A stretch of 19,115 nucleotides of DNA, taken from an uncultured Bacilli bacterium (GTDB lineage: Bacteria > Bacillota_I > Bacilli_A > RF39 > UBA660). Numbering within the stretch: the stretch's first letter is position 1; every line of letters starts with the position of its first letter. The position numbers and the translations under genes were made by a program. The stretch covers positions 1 to 19,115 of the forward strand of contig CANRHY010000004.1 in the NCBI GenBank assembly GCA_947630515.1, written 5' to 3'. The notes under the pieces were generated by a model, which was not told the DNA's origin, searched no databases, and saw only the letters and a list, made by a program, of their open reading frames with translations. This document shows positions 16,032-19,115 of the stretch, in pieces.

Positions 16032-16266
16032 ACCATACCCCCATAAATTAACACACACACTTTTTAAATAGTAATCACTCATGTCTCATATAACATTTGA
16101 TAGTAATTTGTAAAGTGTAAGTAAAAAAGTAATTCGTAAATTGTTAATAGTAAACTGAGTAACAAATAATTTTAAAAACATTTACTTTTTTAAGGGGGTA
16201 CGCTCGGCTTACTTCTTTACAGTAATTTAACATATAAAATAACTTAATATGACCAAGTTACTATAA
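16032..16266. other. Non-coding gap with GC-rich patch and GTAA-rich repeats
   Basis: No gene is visible here. The patch AAGGGGGTACGCTCGGCTTA (16192-16211) is far richer in GC than its surroundings. Ten-base arms AAAAAAGTAA (16123-16132) and TTACTTTTTT (16182-16191) are inverted relative to each other. AGTAATTYGTAAA occurs at 16102 and again at 16128. A weak minus-strand promoter could be TTTACA (16109-16114), 16 bp, TATATG (16087-16092), which would give the dehydrogenase a ~110-base leader holding the hairpin at 16004-16031. Confidence 0.35.
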
Positions 16267-16767
16267 TTATATTATAAATTCTTCTGAATTTAACTTAGCA
16301 ATCTCAAATTCAGTATTTTGAATTATTTTATCAAGTTCGTCTAACTTCTTTCTTATCTCATCTTGATTATAATTTAAAGTTTTACATTCAAAATAAGAAT
16401 TATTTACTTCGCTTACTCTCTTCTTAGTATTTTTATACTCTAGTAAGTCTTCATAAGAACTTTTTAGTTTTCTTAAATACATATTATCTGTAATAGCTTT
16501 ACTAATAGTCCTTCCGTCACTTAACTTTAAGCTATTATTTTTTTCGTATAATACTCCCTTTAACTTATTAATCTTTTCTACTGAGTTTACTAACCCTTTA
16601 AGATTAATGTCAAAGTTCTCCTTGTTGTCCTCTACTATATTAGTTTTACCATCAAGTTCAACTACAGAAGTATTAAAAATATAATCTTTAACTGCATAAC
16701 TATATCTGCTTAAATTCTTTTCTTCTTCACTTATAATTACCATAAGTGATGATAAATTAACTTTCAT
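16267..16767 (-). CDS. DIP1984-like coiled-coil protein of unknown function
   Basis: The 166-residue protein is soluble, charged and mostly helical. Its middle and C terminus (~67-165) follow the pattern I recall for the DIP1984 family: a pairing helix, then SLKLSDGRTISKAITDNMYL, a second helix, and a final segment with IRKKLDELDKIIQNTEFEIA. The N-terminal region (~1-60) is less conserved. The start is ATG 16765-16767 with AAAGGAG (16776-16782) 8 bases before it. ATG 16791 would place that site inside the gene. An exact TATAAT lies at 16796-16801, but its -35 is poor. It is separated from the helix-turn-helix gene by the terminator at 16815-16839. No enzymatic motif is visible. The family name is from memory and the function is unknown. 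Confidence 0.6.
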   Translation of the reverse strand: MKVNLSSLMVIISEEEKNLSRYSYAVKDYIFNTSVVELDGKTNIVEDNKENFDINLKGLVNSVEKINKLKGVLYEKNNSLKLSDGRTISKAITDNMYLRKLKSSYEDLLEYKNTKKRVSEVNNSYFECKTLNYNQDEIRKKLDELDKIIQNTEFEIAKLNSEEFII

Positions 16768-16814
16768 AAACCCTTCTCCTTTCAAATACATACTAATTAT
16801 ATTACAAACATAAT

Positions 16815-16839
16815 AAAAAAAGGTCGCTTCTAAAGCGAC
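16815..16839 (-). terminator. Strong terminator whose loop is a stop codon
   Basis: On the minus strand GTCGCTT (16833-16839), loop TAG, AAGCGAC (16823-16829), C, then T7. The 7-bp stem is perfect. The three loop bases (16830-16832) are the stop codon of the upstream gene. Confidence 0.92.
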
Positions 16840-17195
16840 AATTTTAAATTATTAAATAAATAGTCATTAATAATATCTATATCATATATATTATTTTCTA
16901 TACAATAAGATATAATTAAATCAAAGTCGTCATTATCTCTTAAGCTGTACCCGGCACTCTTTAAAAGAAGATTAACTTCATTCTTATCTAGTTTAAGAGA
17001 AATTCCTAATTTAAGAATTACCTTTTTACTAGGTGTATAACCATAATTACACCTAATCTTAGAAAATAACTTTCTATCTATATTTGCCTTTCTATAGATA
17101 TTTGAGTCTTTCTTACCACTTCTATCAATAAAATAGAAAAGTAGTTCATTAAAACTTTTAGTTTTATTGCATTTTAAATAATTAATTAAATCCAT
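16830..17195 (-). CDS. Small helix-turn-helix-like protein (stand-alone form)
   Basis: The 121-residue helical protein contains SFNELLFYFIDRSGKKDSNIY, then YRKANIDRKLFSKIRCNYGY (~34-53), TPSKKVILKLGISLKLDKNE (~54-73) and LLLKSAGYSL. This is a conserved Bacillota module I recognise, with a lambda-repressor-like helical look. It occurs alone or at the C terminus of macro-domain and related proteins. Start choice: ATG 17193-17195 has GGAGGT (17200-17205) just upstream. The longer frame from GTG 17216 would contain it. It has its own 5' region with inverted repeats and its own terminator, so it is a single-gene unit. Regulatory DNA binding is plausible but not shown. Confidence 0.7.
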   Translation of the reverse strand: MDLINYLKCNKTKSFNELLFYFIDRSGKKDSNIYRKANIDRKLFSKIRCNYGYTPSKKVILKLGISLKLDKNEVNLLLKSAGYSLRDNDDFDLIISYCIENNIYDIDIINDYLFNNLKLSL

Positions 17196-17199
17196 GTGT

Positions 17200-17205
17200 A
17201 CCTCC
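17200..17205 (-). promoter_or_regulatory. Ribosome binding site deciding the start of the HTH-like gene
   Basis: GGAGGT lies 4 bases before ATG 17193-17195. The second GGAGGAG just upstream could serve in-frame ATG 17207, but the GGAGGT site is the better match in sequence. Confidence 0.6.
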
Positions 17206-17266
17206 ATCTCCTCCACACAAAAACATAAGCATACTGCTTTTGTTTAATAAAGTTCACATGAATTTG

Positions 17267-17286
17267 TGTAAGTCATAAAACTTACA
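17267..17286. promoter_or_regulatory. Inverted repeat upstream of the HTH-like gene
   Basis: TGTAAG, 8 bases, CTTACA. It lies upstream of a possible promoter (GTGAAC ... TATGCT) for the gene starting at 17195. It could be an autoregulatory operator if that protein binds DNA. The promoter itself is weak. Confidence 0.3.
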
Positions 17287-17300
17287 AATAAAATAATAAC

Positions 17301-17338
17301 AAAAAAAGAAAGTAATTTCAAGATTTATTTTTACTTTC
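17301..17338 (-). terminator. Terminator of the CDF-DUF1848 unit
   Basis: On the minus strand GAAAGTAA (17331-17338) pairs with TTACTTTC (17308-17315) across a 15-base loop, followed by T7. The first arm contains the TAA stop (17331-17333) of the DUF1848 gene. Confidence 0.75.
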
Positions 17339-18206
17339 TCAACCTTATAACGTCATCACTATTTAAAGCTCCTATTAATAAAGAAGAATTTTTATCATGA
17401 TTTTTAATATTACTTAAAACCTTTCCCTCATCATAATTAGCATAACAATACTTACATAAATGAGGACATGTATTATATTCTCCAATATCAACCATTTCAA
17501 CACACCCACATTTTCTTGCAGTCCACTTCTTAAACTTCTTCCCAGTTAATATATATGCCATTTTTCTTGACATACACTCTCCACTTACAAATCCATACTC
17601 ACATAAATTTTCTTCTTCAAAACACGTTTGAACACTTATATTATGCATATCTGCAATCTTACTAAAATTAAGCCCAATATTCTTATAATCTTCCTTTGTA
17701 AATTCGTTTATATTTAAAACATTCATATTCTTTCTTACATTCTTATAGTCATCTACAAAAGAAACAATAACTTTAGAAACATACCCATCTAACAAACTAC
17801 ATAACTTACTAAAAGCTTTTATATGGTAATTCAAATTATATTTTTCACTTAATATAATCGGGTCATACCTTACACATACATTATCTTTTCCAAGAAGCTC
17901 ACTAATCTTCTTTACTCCAGTAATTATCTTAGACTTATCTATTACATTAGGTTCAATATCCTTCCTATATGGAGTTATTGTAACATGAAAAACTATAGGT
18001 TTATCTATTTCCTTTAAATAAGGAATAATAGGTAAAGGATTCTTAGTACAAAACATAATCAAATCGACATCTTTAAAATATATCCTACTAACTTGAACTT
18101 TATAAAATGGATTTCTAACGTCTACATACCCCTCTTTATACCTATTCATAAACCATTCTGTATAAAAAGCCACAATATCAGTTCTACCACTTACATTTAT
18201 TATCAT
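17331..18206 (-). CDS. DUF1848 family Fe-S protein
   Basis: The 291-residue protein starts with MIINVSGRTDIVAFYTEWFM and continues with VDVRNPFYKVQVSRIYF and LIMFCTKNPLPIIPYL, the N-terminal landmarks of DUF1848. The core looks like a TIM-barrel-type alpha/beta domain (FHVTITPY, VCVRYDPII, KVIVSFVDDY). At the C terminus five cysteines cluster: C233-x-C235, then C247-x3-C251-x2-C254 in TCPHLCKYCYAN. The CX3CX2C spacing is that of the radical-SAM [4Fe-4S] motif, but at the wrong end of the protein for a classical member. Extra cysteines occur at about 194-217. It is 3 bp downstream of the CDF gene and so is probably translated from the same transcript. The ATG is fixed by the conserved N terminus, though its ribosome site is weak. 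Activity unknown. Confidence 0.9.
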   Translation of the reverse strand: MIINVSGRTDIVAFYTEWFMNRYKEGYVDVRNPFYKVQVSRIYFKDVDLIMFCTKNPLPIIPYLKEIDKPIVFHVTITPYRKDIEPNVIDKSKIITGVKKISELLGKDNVCVRYDPIILSEKYNLNYHIKAFSKLCSLLDGYVSKVIVSFVDDYKNVRKNMNVLNINEFTKEDYKNIGLNFSKIADMHNISVQTCFEEENLCEYGFVSGECMSRKMAYILTGKKFKKWTARKCGCVEMVDIGEYNTCPHLCKYCYANYDEGKVLSNIKNHDKNSSLLIGALNSDDVIRLRK

Positions 18207-18209
18207 TAA

Positions 18210-19055
18210 CTACTCACACCCAGTACTTTCACACTTTTCGCTCTCTTCTTCCATCTCTACTGTTACATGTGTAATACCTTTTTTCTTAAGCACTTCTTTA
18301 ACACGACTCTTTACTACTTTAAAATCTTTTAACTTACTTACTACATGCAAAGTAACACTTACATTTTCTTCATCTATACTCCATATATGTAAGTGATGTA
18401 CACCCTTTACTCCATCTATAGACAAAATATCCTTTTCTATTACTTTAATATCTATAGGACTTTTCTCCATAAATAAATCTAAAACTTCCTTTAAATTCTT
18501 TAAAGCACTAAATAAAATAAACAAAGAAACACAAATGCTCATAATCGCATCTATTATATAAAACCCAGTAAACTTAATAACAAAAGCACCTACTAAAACA
18601 ACTACCCAACCTAAAACATCTTCAAACATATGTAAACTAACAGCTTTTTGATTTAACTTACTTCCTTTATGAGTAACATAAGTTGCAACCAAGTTAACAA
18701 CTACTCCTATAACTGCTAAAATAATCATACCATTATAATTAACTGTACTAGGATTTATTATTCTAATAGAACTACTAATAATCACAAAAAATGCCCCTAT
18801 AATTAAAATAACTGTAGTAATTAAAGCCCCTAACACTGAATACCTTCTATATCCATAAGTATAATAATTATTTTTCCCCTTTATACTTTTCACTTCAAGT
18901 ATATAAGATACTAGAATACTAATCGCATCTCCTGCATCATGTAAAGCATCACTCATAATAGAAATACTATTAGTAAACGCCCCACCTATAAACTCAAAAA
19001 TTGAAAACCCTAAATTAAGTAAAAAAGCTACTAAAATACGCACTCTTGAACTCAT
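18210..19055 (-). CDS. Cation diffusion facilitator (Zn/Co/Cd efflux) protein
   Basis: The 281-residue CDF antiporter moves divalent metal out of the cytoplasm in exchange for protons. Six membrane helices span ~5-190. The metal site is H39 and D43 of TM2 (SDALHDAGD) plus H142 and D146 of TM5 (HMFED), the HD-HD set typical of zinc-type CzcD/YiiP members. The C-terminal cytoplasmic domain (~200-268) has IDGVKGVHHLHIW, whose histidines bind metal in relatives. An odd acidic tail, EEESEKCESTGCE, contains a C-x4-C pair that could bind metal. AGAGGTGA (19062-19069) is 6 bases before ATG 19053-19055. The DUF1848 gene follows after 3 bp. No metal-responsive regulator is visible in the window. Confidence 0.95.
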   Translation of the reverse strand: MSSRVRILVAFLLNLGFSIFEFIGGAFTNSISIMSDALHDAGDAISILVSYILEVKSIKGKNNYYTYGYRRYSVLGALITTVILIIGAFFVIISSSIRIINPSTVNYNGMIILAVIGVVVNLVATYVTHKGSKLNQKAVSLHMFEDVLGWVVVLVGAFVIKFTGFYIIDAIMSICVSLFILFSALKNLKEVLDLFMEKSPIDIKVIEKDILSIDGVKGVHHLHIWSIDEENVSVTLHVVSKLKDFKVVKSRVKEVLKKKGITHVTVEMEEESEKCESTGCE

Positions 19056-19114
19056 ACCTCATCACCTCTAAATCTAATTAATGAAATAACTCCTGATATA
19101 AGTTCAAACACATT
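19052..19114 (-). CDS. Possible 3' end of an upstream gene (partial)
   Basis: The last 20 codons of a frame entering from the right edge (NVFELISGVISLIRFRGDEV) end at TGA 19052-19054. They overlap the CDF start by ATGA, the usual form of translational coupling. The strong CDF ribosome site lies within it. Twenty open codons are too few to prove a gene, and no family is recognisable. Confidence 0.35.
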   Translation of the reverse strand, partial: NVFELISGVISLIRFRGDEV

Positions 19115-19115
19115 C

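Noticed and set aside
16025..16060. GGGTAT as a sigma-B type -10 for the stress dehydrogenase
   Set aside because: The matching GTTT -35 at 12-15 bp is absent, and nothing else in the window points to sigma-B.
1..19115. tRNA, rRNA or riboswitch genes
   Set aside because: No cloverleaf, rRNA signature or known aptamer core was seen on either strand by eye. A covariance scan would be decisive.

Overview
The window is strongly AT-rich bacterial DNA read with the standard code: TGG encodes Trp and TGA serves as a stop. AGGAGG- or AGGTGA-type ribosome binding sites, consensus sigma-A promoters and the gene set (DUF1848, LemA/DUF2207, ABC-F, heterodimeric ABC exporter, MMPL-type RND protein, Fic, FolD) suggest a low-GC Bacillota, probably a host-associated anaerobe. 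The lineage is inferred from these families and not from a marker gene. All thirteen complete genes lie on the minus strand, so transcription runs from high to low coordinates.

Layout from the right (upstream) edge. A possible 3' end of an upstream gene overlaps, by ATGA, a CDF metal exporter, which is 3 bp from a DUF1848 Fe-S protein that ends in a terminator (17301-17338). A small helix-turn-helix-like protein follows, with its own terminator at 16815-16839. Next come a DIP1984-like coiled-coil protein, a ~300 bp gap with a GC-rich patch and a hairpin, a stress-type short-chain dehydrogenase, and a Fic protein with a clear promoter. folD and an ABC-F ATPase form one unit. Two ABC exporter half-transporters and a 1191-residue MMPL-type RND protein form another, behind a near-consensus promoter (11303-11331). 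LemA and DUF2207 form the last unit, ending at a long palindromic terminator (891-941). The left ~880 bases hold only debris: a truncated DUF1016/YhcG fragment, a frameshifted tyrosine-recombinase N-terminal domain, an array of TGTCNNAAGAAA repeats, and a decayed unidentified gene.

The most unusual part is the exporter operon 3610-11216. The two ABC subunits show the asymmetric site chemistry of heterodimeric exporters. The second subunit has a ~170-residue extracellular insertion after TM1. The RND protein encoded 19 bp downstream has a ~675-residue second extracellular loop made largely of about seven diverged ~75-80 residue repeats. Part of the ABC insertion resembles these repeats. This is a candidate for a linked ABC-RND cell-surface export system, possibly for a lipid or peptide. 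The function is inference. In four places the stop codon lies inside its own terminator hairpin, which shows how compact the locus is.
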